A stretch of DNA of 64,000 nt from Oscillospiraceae bacterium (GTDB lineage Bacteria > Bacillota > Clostridia > Oscillospirales > Oscillospiraceae). The translations under genes and the position numbers were made by a program. Shown piece after piece: positions 1 through 8,067 of this stretch; the stretch's first letter is position 1, and every line of letters starts with the position of its first letter. Below the pieces are notes generated by a model. That model worked only from the letters and a program-made list of their open reading frames with translations, was not told the origin of the DNA and searched no databases. The stretch is from NCBI GenBank assembly GCA_902774015.1, contig CACYHB010000003.1:1-64000 (forward strand). Reading direction: 5' to 3'.

Positions 1-15
1 GGTGGCTTTTTCATA

Positions 16-167
16 TGGTGGAGGCGGATAGGGGAATCGAATCATGTACGAACATGCCCTATGGCATGTTCATCCACCAGTGCAAACACTGGTGGATACT
101 GAAATTCCCTTTTCCCGTCCCACGGAAGGGAAAAGGGAATGCATGCGATTCCCCCCCACCTCCACCA
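16..167. repeat. Hairpin-array element with terminal inverted repeats (element A)
   Basis: The left arm (16-39, starting TGGTGGAGG and ending GGGGAATCG) is nearly the reverse complement of the right arm (146-167, starting CGATTCCCC and ending CCTCCACCA). Between them lie three consecutive perfect hairpins: 50-58/63-71 (9 bp, 4-nt loop), 72-82/87-97 (11 bp, 4-nt loop) and 104-116/128-140 (13 bp, 11-nt loop). There is no credible ORF inside. The architecture matches the element at 9577-9782, although the sequence differs. A MITE-like or structured non-coding repeat is an inference. Confidence 0.7.
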
Positions 168-227
168 GAAAAGGATTGCTATTTTGTCAAGGTACTGTAT
201 AGGGAGCGATCCTTTTTTCGTATCGTG

Positions 228-256
228 TTGAAATCAGCTGAGAAATACGGTACAAT
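228..256 (+). promoter_or_regulatory. Sigma-A-type promoter for the superoxide reductase gene
   Basis: TTGAAA (228-233), a 17-bp spacer and TACAAT (251-256) lie about 50 bp upstream of the start codon. An AAGGAGG ribosome site precedes the ATG at 303. Confidence 0.65.
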
Positions 257-302
257 ACCTGTAGAGAAAAGAAACAGATGAACGATAAGGAGGTCAGTCA
301 AA

Positions 303-662
303 ATGAAATTCTATCGGTGCAGCGACTGCAATTCGGTCCTGATCACGGAAAAGCCTCTGGGCTGCTGTGAGGACGGATGGAAAGAACTGCAGCCCAACAC
401 AACGGACGCGTCCGGGGAAAAACACGTCCCTGTCATGGAAGCGGCAGATCAGAAAGTGACGGTCAGGGTAGGCTCCGCAGAGCATCCGATGCTGGAGGCT
501 CACTACATTGCGTGGATCGTGCTGGAAACGACGCAGGGGTATCAGAAAAAGGAGCTTCACCCCGGTGAAAAGCCGGTTGCCCACTTCGCTCTGGCAGAGG
601 GTGAAACCGTTCTGGCCGCATACGAATACTGCAATCTGCACGGACTCTGGAAAGCGGAATAA
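303..662 (+). CDS. dfx: Desulfoferrodoxin / superoxide reductase
   Basis: This 119-residue cytoplasmic protein should reduce superoxide to hydrogen peroxide without making oxygen, a typical defence of anaerobes. The N-terminus carries a desulforedoxin-type centre I (C6-x2-C9 and C21-C22). The C-terminal neelaredoxin-like domain has the expected centre II iron ligands: H41, H61, H67, C110 and H113 (the last two in the YCNLHG motif). The start is fixed by an AAGGAGG site seven bases upstream. A small membrane protein gene follows 26 bp downstream and may be co-transcribed. Length and all ligands fit the class II (2Fe) family, so the assignment is strong. Confidence 0.92.
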   Translation: MKFYRCSDCNSVLITEKPLGCCEDGWKELQPNTTDASGEKHVPVMEAADQKVTVRVGSAEHPMLEAHYIAWIVLETTQGYQKKELHPGEKPVAHFALAEGETVLAAYEYCNLHGLWKAE

Positions 663-688
663 ACAAAGCTGCGTGAGGAGGAATCACA

Positions 689-883
689 ATGAGAGAGAAA
701 CTTGAAAAGGCATGGATGAAGGTCGGCAAATTTCTGTTTTGGGCACTGGTCACGGCTTTTTGCTGCTGCCTGACCTATATGGTTTTCGTACATCGCCACG
801 TGATTGTCGCCGCGATCAAGGGGGAACCGCTTCCCAAGCGCCCTGACAGCAAATGCTGCCACAAATTCTGCAAGAAGAAATAA
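689..883 (+). CDS. Small single-pass membrane protein of unknown function
   Basis: The gene encodes 64 residues with one clear membrane segment at about 14-36 (FLFWALVTAFCCCLTYMVF), flanked by basic residues. The short C-terminal tail ends in CCHKFCKKK. Six cysteines in 64 residues, three of them consecutive within the membrane segment and three near the C-terminus with a histidine, are unusual and could bind a metal; that is speculation. A good GAGGAGG site precedes the ATG. The gene probably shares the superoxide reductase transcript, since the gap is only 26 bp with no terminator. I do not recognise a family. Confidence 0.65.
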   Translation: MREKLEKAWMKVGKFLFWALVTAFCCCLTYMVFVHRHVIVAAIKGEPLPKRPDSKCCHKFCKKK

Positions 884-955
884 GCGTCCGTGAATACGGC
901 CGGGTAAACACGGTTTCCGGAAAAAAGCCGCTCTGCGACAGCGTAAAACAATCAT

Positions 956-990
956 CAGCCGGTGACAGGGGAATATCCTGTCACCGGCTG
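956..990 (+). terminator. Perfect 14-bp hairpin downstream of the superoxide reductase unit
   Basis: Arms 956-969 and 977-990 are exact reverse complements with a 7-nt loop. No T-run follows directly, so it may be a weak terminator or an RNA-stabilising hairpin. The rest of the 884-1197 gap holds the Hsp20 promoter and leader. Confidence 0.5.
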
Positions 991-1056
991 CTTGATGTCT
1001 GCGAAAACTCGATAGATTTTTTATATATAAATATTCACAAATTGTTCACAGCAAAA

Positions 1057-1099
1057 TTAGCACTCACAGCTTGACAGTGCTAAAACCGGTGCTATAATC
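1057..1099 (+). promoter_or_regulatory. CIRCE operator overlapping a consensus promoter for Hsp20
   Basis: TTAGCACTC (1057-1065), a 9-nt spacer and CAGTGCTAA (1075-1083) match the CIRCE operator (TTAGCACTC-N9-GAGTGCTAA) with one mismatch. A perfect promoter overlaps it: TTGACA (1071-1076), 17 bp, TATAAT (1094-1099). Binding of the repressor HrcA here would cover the -35 box. HrcA control is known for this operator family; its use here is inferred. Confidence 0.88.
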
Positions 1100-1197
1100 A
1101 TAATCGAACAGAGGAACGAAGATCGAATGGATGACCTCCATCCCCCTTGCTCAGGTAACAAACAAAATGATTGCAGAATTTGAAGGAGGCATGACTT

Positions 1198-1644
1198 ATG
1201 TTACCGAGTATTTTTGGAGAGAGTTTGTTTGATGACTGGATGGGCTTCCCGTTCAGAGAATTTGGATCTGACGTGAACCGCAAGCTGTACGGCAAGCATG
1301 CGGCACGCGTGATGAAGACGGATCTGCGGGAACACGATGACGGCTATGAACTGAAGGTCGACCTGCCGGGCTTCAAGAAGGAGCAGATCGAGCTGCAGCT
1401 GCAGAACGGCTATCTGACCATCAGCGCGGCCAAGGGTCTTGAGGAAGACGGCAAGGATAAAAACGGCCGGATCGTTCATCAGGAACGTTTCGAAGGCTCC
1501 ATGACCAGAAGCTTCTATATCGGAGAAAACATCAAAGAGGAAGACGTGAAAGCCAGGTTCGAGGACGGCGTCCTCACGCTCGATTTCCCGAAGGAGAGGC
1601 CGGTGGCGCTTCCGGAGCGCAAGACGATTCAAATCCAGGGATAA
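1198..1644 (+). CDS. Hsp20 / alpha-crystallin family small heat-shock protein
   Basis: This 148-residue ATP-independent holdase chaperone should bind unfolding proteins in the cytoplasm. The alpha-crystallin domain spans about residues 38-140: a DLREHDDGYELKVDLPGF block, a central RFEGSMTRSFYIGENI strand region and the late signature FEDGVLTLDFPKE, followed by a short IQIQG tail. The start is set by GAAGGAGG eight bases upstream. The gene stands alone between a CIRCE-controlled promoter and a strong terminator, so it is probably heat induced as a monocistron. Clostridial relatives are often annotated Hsp18. Confidence 0.93.
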   Translation: MLPSIFGESLFDDWMGFPFREFGSDVNRKLYGKHAARVMKTDLREHDDGYELKVDLPGFKKEQIELQLQNGYLTISAAKGLEEDGKDKNGRIVHQERFEGSMTRSFYIGENIKEEDVKARFEDGVLTLDFPKERPVALPERKTIQIQG

Positions 1645-1657
1645 CCAACAGACACAG

Positions 1658-1690
1658 CGCCCTGCGGCAACGCAGGGCGTTTCTTTTTTG
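1658..1690 (+). terminator. Rho-independent terminator after Hsp20
   Basis: A 9-bp stem (1658-1666 with 1671-1679) with a GCAA tetraloop is followed by TTTCTTTTTT. Confidence 0.9.
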
Positions 1691-1781
1691 TTGATTCAAG
1701 TGAAAGAATGATCCCGGTTCCTGACCCGGCCGAGAGCGAGGCATAAAGAGAATCTTCAATCCTATCGGCCCCGTCCGGAAA

Positions 1782-1817
1782 AATGCCGTTTTCAAGCGGC
1801 ATTCTTTCTGCTATAAT
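1782..1817 (+). promoter_or_regulatory. Short hairpin and extended -10 promoter
   Basis: A 7-bp hairpin (1782-1788/1797-1803) is followed by an extended -10 element, TG-C-TATAAT (1809-1817), with no good -35 box. It probably drives the gene starting at 1854. Confidence 0.55.
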
Positions 1818-1853
1818 GTACTAAATCATCCTATGAAAGGAAGACGCGCGAAG

Positions 1854-2570
1854 ATGGCCGGGAACGCCCATATTCTGCTCTCACAGATCCTGCATTGCTT
1901 TGCAGTCCTTGCCGCCTTTATTGTTCCGGCGCTGATGATCCTGATACCCATCCGCTTTTTGACAAAGCTGCCTTCCTACGTGTTCCGGAAGCTCCTGCAT
2001 ATCGTTGCGTTCAGCTGCGTCACGCTGATGATCCTCTCCGCAAAGAGCTGGCAGGCGGCAGCGCTGACAGCTGTCCTGCTCGCGGTCGCGGTCTACCCGA
2101 TCCTGGCCGCCTTTGAGAGCGCCTCCTGGTATGAGAAGCTGTTCGTTCAGAAGTCGGCAGGGGAGATCAAAAAGAGCCTCCTGCTGCTGTTTTTCATGTT
2201 CGCGGTGCTGATCTCCGTGTCCTGGGGCGTCTTCGACAAACCGCATCTGGCTGCCGCGGCGATCCTGATGTGGGGCACCGGCGACGCGGCCGCCGCCCTG
2301 GTCGGCATCCCGTATGGAAAGCACAAGGTCCACTCACGCTATACAGACGGCAAGAAATCCTGGGAGGGCAGTCTTGCCATGCTGGCGGTCTCTTTTCTCA
2401 GCGGAATGATCGTACTGTCCGCCGCCCGGGAGATGCCCATGCCCCAGGCGGTGCTGTCCGCCGGGTTGGGCGCCCTGCTCGGCACGGCGACGGAACTGTT
2501 TTCCCCCAGCGAATATGATACGGTGACGGTGCCCACGATCATCGCAGCCGTGCTGCTGCTGTTCGGATAG
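1854..2570 (+). CDS. Phytol/dolichol-kinase-like integral membrane CTP-transferase family protein
   Basis: This 238-residue multi-pass protein belongs to the CTP-dependent lipid kinase / cytidylyltransferase-like family. It carries the family pattern: an early FRKLLHIVAF block, a WGTGDAAAALVG motif, GKKSWEGS, and a late ELFSPSEYDTVTVP segment between hydrophobic helices. Known relatives phosphorylate polyprenols or phytol with CTP; the substrate here is unknown. I prefer the ATG at 1854, ten bases after AAAGGAAG, over the ATG at 1833, which has no ribosome site. A CDF-like membrane protein gene follows after 14 bp, so the two look co-transcribed. Confidence 0.7.
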   Translation: MAGNAHILLSQILHCFAVLAAFIVPALMILIPIRFLTKLPSYVFRKLLHIVAFSCVTLMILSAKSWQAAALTAVLLAVAVYPILAAFESASWYEKLFVQKSAGEIKKSLLLLFFMFAVLISVSWGVFDKPHLAAAAILMWGTGDAAAALVGIPYGKHKVHSRYTDGKKSWEGSLAMLAVSFLSGMIVLSAAREMPMPQAVLSAGLGALLGTATELFSPSEYDTVTVPTIIAAVLLLFG

Positions 2571-2584
2571 GGATTGGAGGGCCA

Positions 2585-3226
2585 ATGCAACGAGAAAAGA
2601 AAAGCGGATTCCGGACGCTTCTGCTGTCCGTTCTGATGAGCGCCTACGGCCCGGTGATTTTGGGCCTCGGTCTGCGCGTTGGACACAGCTCCACGCAGAT
2701 CGCTGACTTTACCAGGCGGACTGCGGAGCTGCTGGCGCTTATCGCAGCGCTTGTCGTCTACGCCGTGACGAACGGGCGGAAGGACATGGACGCCGCGCAG
2801 AAACAGGCATGGGAGAAAAGGGGCAATCTTTTCACCGGCCTCATCATGTGCGTCAGCGGCCTGAGCATGCTGGCTCTCAGCCTCCTTTCCGCGAAGGAAG
2901 ACAAGGGAAACGTGATCCCGGCGCTTGTGATCGCCGTCCTGGGCGTGATCGCAAACGGTATCTTCTGGCGGCGGTATACCGTCCTGTATCATCGCCAGGG
3001 AAACGCGATCCTGGGAGTACAGGCGAGATTGTACGGCGCCAAGTTTGCGGTCGATATCTGTGTGACGGCCGCGCTGGCCGCCGTGCTGGCGTTTCCCGGA
3101 ACCGGGCTTTCCATCTGGCTTGACCGGATCGGCTCCGTTCTTGTCGCGCTCTATATGATCCGCTGTGGGATCAAGACCGTTTCGGAACAGGCACAGATCT
3201 CAAAGACAGGCGATTCTCAACAATAA
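2585..3226 (+). CDS. CDF-like (cation diffusion facilitator type) multi-pass membrane protein
   Basis: This 213-residue protein has about six hydrophobic segments. The layout resembles the membrane domain of cation diffusion facilitators: an ADFTRRTAELLALIAAL segment, a GNAILGVQARLYGAKFAVD segment resembling the CDF helix V region, and a closing LDRIGSVLVALYMIRCGIKT. The usual metal-site histidine/aspartate pairs are not clearly conserved and there is no C-terminal cytoplasmic domain. Metal transport is therefore uncertain, and it may be a divergent relative. A TTGGAGG site precedes the ATG. A terminator follows at 3301. Confidence 0.55.
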   Translation: MQREKKSGFRTLLLSVLMSAYGPVILGLGLRVGHSSTQIADFTRRTAELLALIAALVVYAVTNGRKDMDAAQKQAWEKRGNLFTGLIMCVSGLSMLALSLLSAKEDKGNVIPALVIAVLGVIANGIFWRRYTVLYHRQGNAILGVQARLYGAKFAVDICVTAALAAVLAFPGTGLSIWLDRIGSVLVALYMIRCGIKTVSEQAQISKTGDSQQ

Positions 3227-3300
3227 AGCAGGCACGGGCAAGTGCGCGCGGCGAAACGCTGCCCCGGAACGGAAGCACAAAAAGGCACAATAAGCAGTCG

Positions 3301-3324
3301 AAAGCACCGGTTTGCCGGTGCTTT
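3301..3324 (+). terminator. Terminator-like hairpin
   Basis: A 10-bp stem (3301-3310 with 3315-3324) with a TTTG loop ends in CTTTCGTTAT. It closes the preceding two-gene unit. Confidence 0.75.
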
Positions 3325-3382
3325 CGTTATTATATCCAAGTTTTCCTGAAAATTTTTGGCAGCTGAAAGCCTGAGCCGGTGA

Positions 3383-3411
3383 TTGAACCTGTACAAGGAC
3401 TGTGTTAAATT
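3383..3411 (+). promoter_or_regulatory. Promoter of the four-gene redox operon
   Basis: TTGAAC (3383-3388), a 17-bp spacer and TAAATT (3406-3411) lie 63 bp upstream of the first start codon. Confidence 0.55.
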
Positions 3412-3473
3412 ATAAATAAGCAGGAGGGCAGACAGAAGACAGAGAGATACATATGACCAAAGGAGGGAAGTCA

Positions 3474-6146
3474 ATGGCACACAGACCCAATATTTTGAAG
3501 CTGGCAACCAAAATCAGCCTGGAGAGTTTGACATACACCGGCATCACCTACGACGACCCCGAGTATAAACTGCTGGAGCCCATCGTGGACGACGACATGT
3601 GCGCGGTCATGATGCACATGCGTCTGGAGGCCAACCGCACGGCGGAGGAAATCGCCCACCGCGCCAAAAAAGATCTGGCCTTTACCCAGCGGCAGCTCGA
3701 CAAGCTCAAGATCGCGGGCGTTATCCGAAGCCGCGTGGTGGAGGGCAGACTCTGCTGGTACTATCCCATCTGGGTGCCGGGCATTATGGAGGGCGTACTC
3801 TCCAACCGGGAGCAGTGCGACAAGTATCCCGTGCTGGGCGAGTGCTTTGAGCGCTATACCCGGGAGCGGGTTTCCATGCTGGCGCCGTTTATGGACGTGG
3901 GCATGAACCTCATGCGCGTGATCCCGGTGCAGAGCGCCATCGAAAACAATTCCCGCAAGGCCAGCTATGACGAGGTGCACAAGCTGATCGAGGACGCCTG
4001 GGCCGTCTCGGTGGGGCCCTGCTCCTGCCGCCGCGCCCGCCGGCTGATGGGCGAGGGCTGCGGCCACCTGGAAGAGGACATGTGCATGTACCTCAACGAC
4101 AACGCCAAAAACTATTCCGAGACCGGCGCGCACCGCCTGATCTCCAAAGAGGAGGCCTACGAGATCCTCAAGCGCGCCGAGGACAACGGCCTGGTGCACG
4201 AGCTGAACGTGACCCCGGGCTATGACGATACCACGGCCATCTGCAACTGCTGCGGCTGCTCCTGCTTTGCCCTGCGCATCGCGGAGTATTTCCGGACGCC
4301 CGACGCCATCCGCACCAATTACATTGCGAGGGTGGACAAGGACAAATGCGTCGCCTGCGGCCAGTGCGTGGAAAACTGCCAGCTCAACGCGGTGCGCCTC
4401 GGCCAGAAGCTGTGCCCCCGCCCGTCCAATGAGGAGCGGCCGGAGGAGACGGCGCGCAATACCCTCTGGAGCAGCAAACGCTACAACCCGGACTTCCGTA
4501 CAAACCGCACCGACGTGATGCCGGAGGGCACGGCCCCCTGCAAGGCGGCGTGTCCCGCGCACGTTCCGGTGCAGGGCTATATCAAGCTCGCCTCCCAGGG
4601 GCGCTACGGCGAGGCGCTGGAGCTCATCAAGAAGGAGATCCCTTTCCCGGCGGTCTGCGGACGGATCTGCAACAAGAAGTGTGAGGAAGCCTGCACCCGC
4701 GGCGAAATGGACGCCCCGGTGGCCATCGACGAGATCAAGAAGTTCATTGCCGAGCGGGAGCTTGACAGCGCCACCCGTTACGTCCCGCCGATGATCAACC
4801 AGCTGGGCAAGCCCTACCCCGAGAAGATCGCCGTCATCGGCGCGGGGCCTGCGGGCTTGAGCTGCGCCTATTATCTGGCGGCCAAAGGCTATCCTGTCAC
4901 GGTCTTCGAAAAAGAGCAGGTGCTTGGCGGCATGCTGACCCTGGGCATTCCCTCTTTCCGCCTGGAGAAGGACGTCATCAAGGCCGAGATCGACGTGCTG
5001 CGGGAACTGGGCGTGGAATTCAAAACCGGCATTGCGGTCGGCAGGGACGTGACGCTGGATTCTCTCCGGGACCTCGGCTTCAAGGCCTTCTATCTGGCCG
5101 TCGGTGCGTCGAAGGGGGCGAAGCTTTCGGTTCCGGGCGAGGAGCTTGCGGGCGTTATGAGCGGCGTCGACTTCCTGCGCCGGGTCAATCTGGGAGAGCG
5201 CCCCGCGATCGGGGACAAGGTCGCGGTCATCGGCGGCGGCAACGTGGCCATCGACGTGGCGAGAGCGGCAGTCCGCCTCGGCGCGGAGGTCACGGTGTAC
5301 TACCGTCGGAGCGAGGCGGAGATGCCCGCCGACAGGGACGAGGTGGCAGAGGCAGAAGAGGAGGGCGTTGCTTTCCGCTTCCTGACAGCCCCTTCGGAGA
5401 TCCTGGGCGAGGGCGCCGTCACGGCTCTGAAGCTGGAAAAGATGGAGCTGGGCGAGCCTGACGCCAATGGCCGCCGCAGCGTAAAAGGTACCGGCGAAGT
5501 CGAGACCGTTGCCGTTACGGCGGTGCTGGCTGCCGCCGGACAGCGGGTGGATCTGGGCGGCATCGGCCTTGCAGCCGGCAAGCGGGGGACCGTGGAGGTC
5601 GATCCCGTCACCTTCCAGACGGCGGTGCCGGACGTGTTCGCGGGCGGCGACGCAGTCACCGGGCCGCAGTTCGTCATTGACGCCATCGCTGCGGGCAAGG
5701 AGGCGGCGGTTTCCATCCACCGCTACGTCCACGCGGGCCAGACGCTGACCCTGGGCCGAGACCATCGGGATTACCGCGCTTTCGACAAAGAGACGGTTCA
5801 GATCGGTCTCGGCGGCTTTGACAGCGCACCGCGGCAGAAGCCCGCAAAGGCGGAGGGTGCGGCTGCGAGGTCCAGCTTCAACGACCTGCGGGAGACCCTT
5901 ACCGAGGAACAGGTCAAGACCGAATGCGCCCGCTGCCTCGGCTGCGGCACCGCCGTGGTGGACCGCTTCATGTGCGTAGGCTGCGGCATCTGCACGACCA
6001 AATGCAAATTCGACGCCATCCACCTGGAAAAGGTCTACGATGCGGACAACCAGGAATATTTCCACACGCTGGGCCGGATCGTGAAGAACGTCCCGCAGAT
6101 CGGCGTCAGCGTCGTGAAAAAGCACATCGGAAAGTACGGAGGCTGA
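3474..6146 (+). CDS. Multi-domain Fe-S flavoprotein: winged helix, ferredoxin modules and GltD-like NAD(P)H/FAD oxidoreductase
   Basis: An 890-residue cytoplasmic protein. Residues about 35-100 resemble a winged-helix domain. Next come cysteine-rich segments (C183/C185 and a C257-C264 CNCCGCSC cluster) and a 4Fe-4S motif (C292, C295, C298, C302). From about 345 it resembles the glutamate-synthase small subunit / NfnB fold: a cysteine-rich helical domain, an FAD GAGPAG loop near 456, an NAD(P)H VIGGGNVA loop near 586, and AGGDAVTGPQ. The C-terminus adds further clusters (C818, C821, C824; C834, C837, C840, C844). The ATG at 3474 follows AAAGGAGGG; the in-frame ATG at 3453 lies upstream of that site. 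It leads an operon with HypA and two flavoproteins. Electron transfer between NAD(P)H and ferredoxin-like centres is inferred; the substrate is unknown. Confidence 0.85.
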   Translation: MAHRPNILKLATKISLESLTYTGITYDDPEYKLLEPIVDDDMCAVMMHMRLEANRTAEEIAHRAKKDLAFTQRQLDKLKIAGVIRSRVVEGRLCWYYPIWVPGIMEGVLSNREQCDKYPVLGECFERYTRERVSMLAPFMDVGMNLMRVIPVQSAIENNSRKASYDEVHKLIEDAWAVSVGPCSCRRARRLMGEGCGHLEEDMCMYLNDNAKNYSETGAHRLISKEEAYEILKRAEDNGLVHELNVTPGYDDTTAICNCCGCSCFALRIAEYFRTPDAIRTNYIARVDKDKCVACGQCVENCQLNAVRLGQKLCPRPSNEERPEETARNTLWSSKRYNPDFRTNRTDVMPEGTAPCKAACPAHVPVQGYIKLASQGRYGEALELIKKEIPFPAVCGRICNKKCEEACTRGEMDAPVAIDEIKKFIAERELDSATRYVPPMINQLGKPYPEKIAVIGAGPAGLSCAYYLAAKGYPVTVFEKEQVLGGMLTLGIPSFRLEKDVIKAEIDVLRELGVEFKTGIAVGRDVTLDSLRDLGFKAFYLAVGASKGAKLSVPGEELAGVMSGVDFLRRVNLGERPAIGDKVAVIGGGNVAIDVARAAVRLGAEVTVYYRRSEAEMPADRDEVAEAEEEGVAFRFLTAPSEILGEGAVTALKLEKMELGEPDANGRRSVKGTGEVETVAVTAVLAAAGQRVDLGGIGLAAGKRGTVEVDPVTFQTAVPDVFAGGDAVTGPQFVIDAIAAGKEAAVSIHRYVHAGQTLTLGRDHRDYRAFDKETVQIGLGGFDSAPRQKPAKAEGAAARSSFNDLRETLTEEQVKTECARCLGCGTAVVDRFMCVGCGICTTKCKFDAIHLEKVYDADNQEYFHTLGRIVKNVPQIGVSVVKKHIGKYGG

Positions 6147-6147
6147 G

Positions 6148-6534
6148 ATGCACGAGATCGGTATCGTCCGCCAGCTTCTGCGGACGGTCACGGCCTTTGC
6201 GGAGGAAAACGGGATCGAAGAGATCCACGAGGTGGTCGTGGACTGCGGGGAGCTGTCCCTTGTGATCCCGGAATACGTGAAGGAACTCTATCCGCCGGTG
6301 ATGAAGGGAAGCATCCTGGAGCATGCGAAGCTCACGGTGAACGTCGTCCCCGGTCTTGCCGAGTGCGAGGACTGTGACGAGATCTTCAACGTGGTCGAGC
6401 ACAAGGGCTACTGTCCCAACTGCGGCAGCTTTGAGAAAACCGTCCTGAGCGGGAAGGAGTTTTCCGTTCGGGAGATTGTTGTACCGGAAAAGCAGCAGAG
6501 TAAAGGAGGAAAAGCATGCAAAAATACGATGTAA
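6148..6534 (+). CDS. hypA: HypA-family nickel/zinc metallochaperone
   Basis: This 128-residue protein has the HypA hallmarks. It starts Met-His-Glu, whose H2 is the nickel ligand in characterised HypA. It has a zinc-ribbon with two CxxC pairs (CEDC and CPNC) near residues 73-94 and an acidic alpha/beta core. HypA normally delivers nickel to NiFe hydrogenase with HypB. No hydrogenase subunit or other hyp gene is present in this window. It starts one base after the preceding stop, and its end overlaps the next gene by 19 bp, so translation is tightly coupled to two flavoproteins. Its partner is therefore unclear: a distant hydrogenase, or a role specific to this operon. Confidence 0.85.
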   Translation: MHEIGIVRQLLRTVTAFAEENGIEEIHEVVVDCGELSLVIPEYVKELYPPVMKGSILEHAKLTVNVVPGLAECEDCDEIFNVVEHKGYCPNCGSFEKTVLSGKEFSVREIVVPEKQQSKGGKACKNTM

Positions 6535-8066
6535 TTGTCGTCGGCGCCGGCAACGGCGGCTTGTCGGCGGCGACATATCTGGCCGATGCGGGCAAAAAGG
6601 TGCTGGTGCTGGAGAAACACAACCTGCCCGGAGGATGTGCCACCAGCTTCCGGCGCGGCGCATACGAGTTTGAAGCCACCCTGCATGAGATGTGCCAGAT
6701 GGGCGACGGCAAGCAGGGCCGGCCCCGCGGCGCCGTGCGCAAGCTCCTGGAGGACCGGTACAAGCTGAACGTGGACTGGTGCCCGGTAAACGAATCCTTT
6801 GCCTCCATCGCTACCGACCCGGACGGCTTTCGCGTCTATATGCCCGCCGGGGTGGAGGCTTTCATCGACGAGATGGAGCGCCAGGTGCCCGGCAGCCGGG
6901 AGTCCATGACCACGGTGATGGAGCTGGCGCGGATGCTGGAGGACGGCGTCAACTGGCTGGCCGCTCACGACAACGAGCCCTCGCCCCCCGCCAAGGTGGA
7001 GATGCTTCTCAAGTACTACGACCTGATGCGCACAGTCCCCGTTACCACAGAGGAGATGCTCGACCGCATCGGCGTGCCCGAGAAGGCCAAGCGGATCTAC
7101 GAGTCCTACTGGACTTACGTCTCCGCCGACTCCACCAAGATGAGCTTTGCGGTATACGCTTTCATGACCTACGTGTATCTGACCCAGCTGCCCTGGGTCG
7201 CCAAAGGCCGCAGCCATGAGATCTCCATGGCCTTCGATGCGAGGATCCGGGAGCTGGGCGGCGATATCTGGTACAACACCGAGGTCAAAAAGATCGACAT
7301 TCGGGAAAACAGGGTCCGCGGTGTGGAGCTGGACGACGGGACCTACATCCCCTGCGAGTGGGTCATTTCCAACCTCATGCCCCACGTGGTCTTTGACCGC
7401 ATGGTCGATCCCCGGGAGATCCCCGAGCGCAACCTGAAAATGATGAACGCCCAGAAGATCGCTCAGGCGGCCTTTATCGTCTGCCTCGGTCTGGATGCCA
7501 CGGCGGAGGAGCTTGGCCTCAAGGGCTACGATACTTTCCTGCGCTCAAGTCCCGACAACCACAAGCAGTATCTCGCCTGCGACAGCATCGAGACCCACAA
7601 GGACTTCTCCTGCACCGTGCTCACAAACGCCGTGCCGGACGCCGCGGGGAAGGGCCGCTCCTTTATTCAGTTCTCCAAGTTCTACACCGGCGATCCCTTT
7701 GCGGATGTGACCGAGGAGGAATACTTCAAGGTCAAGGACCGCATCGCAAGAGAGTGCGTGGAGCGCTATGAGGAGGTTACGGGCTGCCGTCTGCAGGGAC
7801 ATATCGAGGAGATCGTGGTCGCGTCTCCGGTTACCTGGGCGCGCTATCTCGGAACGCCGCGCGGCGACGTTTACGGCTATGAACCCGCCACCTGGGACGG
7901 CATGTTCCCCCGCGTCCAGTCCGGGCACCATGAGGACTACACGGTCCATGGCCTGCGCTTTGCCGGCGGTCACGGCACGCAGATGGACGGCTATTCCCAG
8001 GCTTATCTGTCCGGCGCGGAACAGGCGCGATACATGCTGCTGGACATGAAGAAGGAGGGCAAGTAA
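6516..8066 (+). CDS. CrtI/phytoene-desaturase-like FAD-dependent oxidoreductase
   Basis: This 516-residue flavoprotein has a classic N-terminal Rossmann loop (VVGAGNGGLSAATYLADAGK, residues about 8-27), a GGCATSF motif, and a C-terminal FAD-contact segment (AGGHGTQMDGYSQAYLSG). These are features of the phytoene desaturase / carotenoid isomerase / retinol saturase superfamily. No isoprenoid or carotenoid synthesis genes are nearby, so the substrate is unlikely to be phytoene. Co-transcription with an FNR-type reductase suggests redox change of a small molecule. The start lies inside the hypA end and has a strong AAAGGAGG site. The FNR-type gene begins one base after its stop. Confidence 0.8.
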   Translation: MQKYDVIVVGAGNGGLSAATYLADAGKKVLVLEKHNLPGGCATSFRRGAYEFEATLHEMCQMGDGKQGRPRGAVRKLLEDRYKLNVDWCPVNESFASIATDPDGFRVYMPAGVEAFIDEMERQVPGSRESMTTVMELARMLEDGVNWLAAHDNEPSPPAKVEMLLKYYDLMRTVPVTTEEMLDRIGVPEKAKRIYESYWTYVSADSTKMSFAVYAFMTYVYLTQLPWVAKGRSHEISMAFDARIRELGGDIWYNTEVKKIDIRENRVRGVELDDGTYIPCEWVISNLMPHVVFDRMVDPREIPERNLKMMNAQKIAQAAFIVCLGLDATAEELGLKGYDTFLRSSPDNHKQYLACDSIETHKDFSCTVLTNAVPDAAGKGRSFIQFSKFYTGDPFADVTEEEYFKVKDRIARECVERYEEVTGCRLQGHIEEIVVASPVTWARYLGTPRGDVYGYEPATWDGMFPRVQSGHHEDYTVHGLRFAGGHGTQMDGYSQAYLSGAEQARYMLLDMKKEGK

Positions 8067-8067
8067 G

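Noticed and set aside
3471-6191. 906-codon minus-strand open frame opposite the large flavoprotein
   Set aside because: It is the antisense shadow of a GC-rich gene. The plus frame has clear domains, a ribosome site and operon context.
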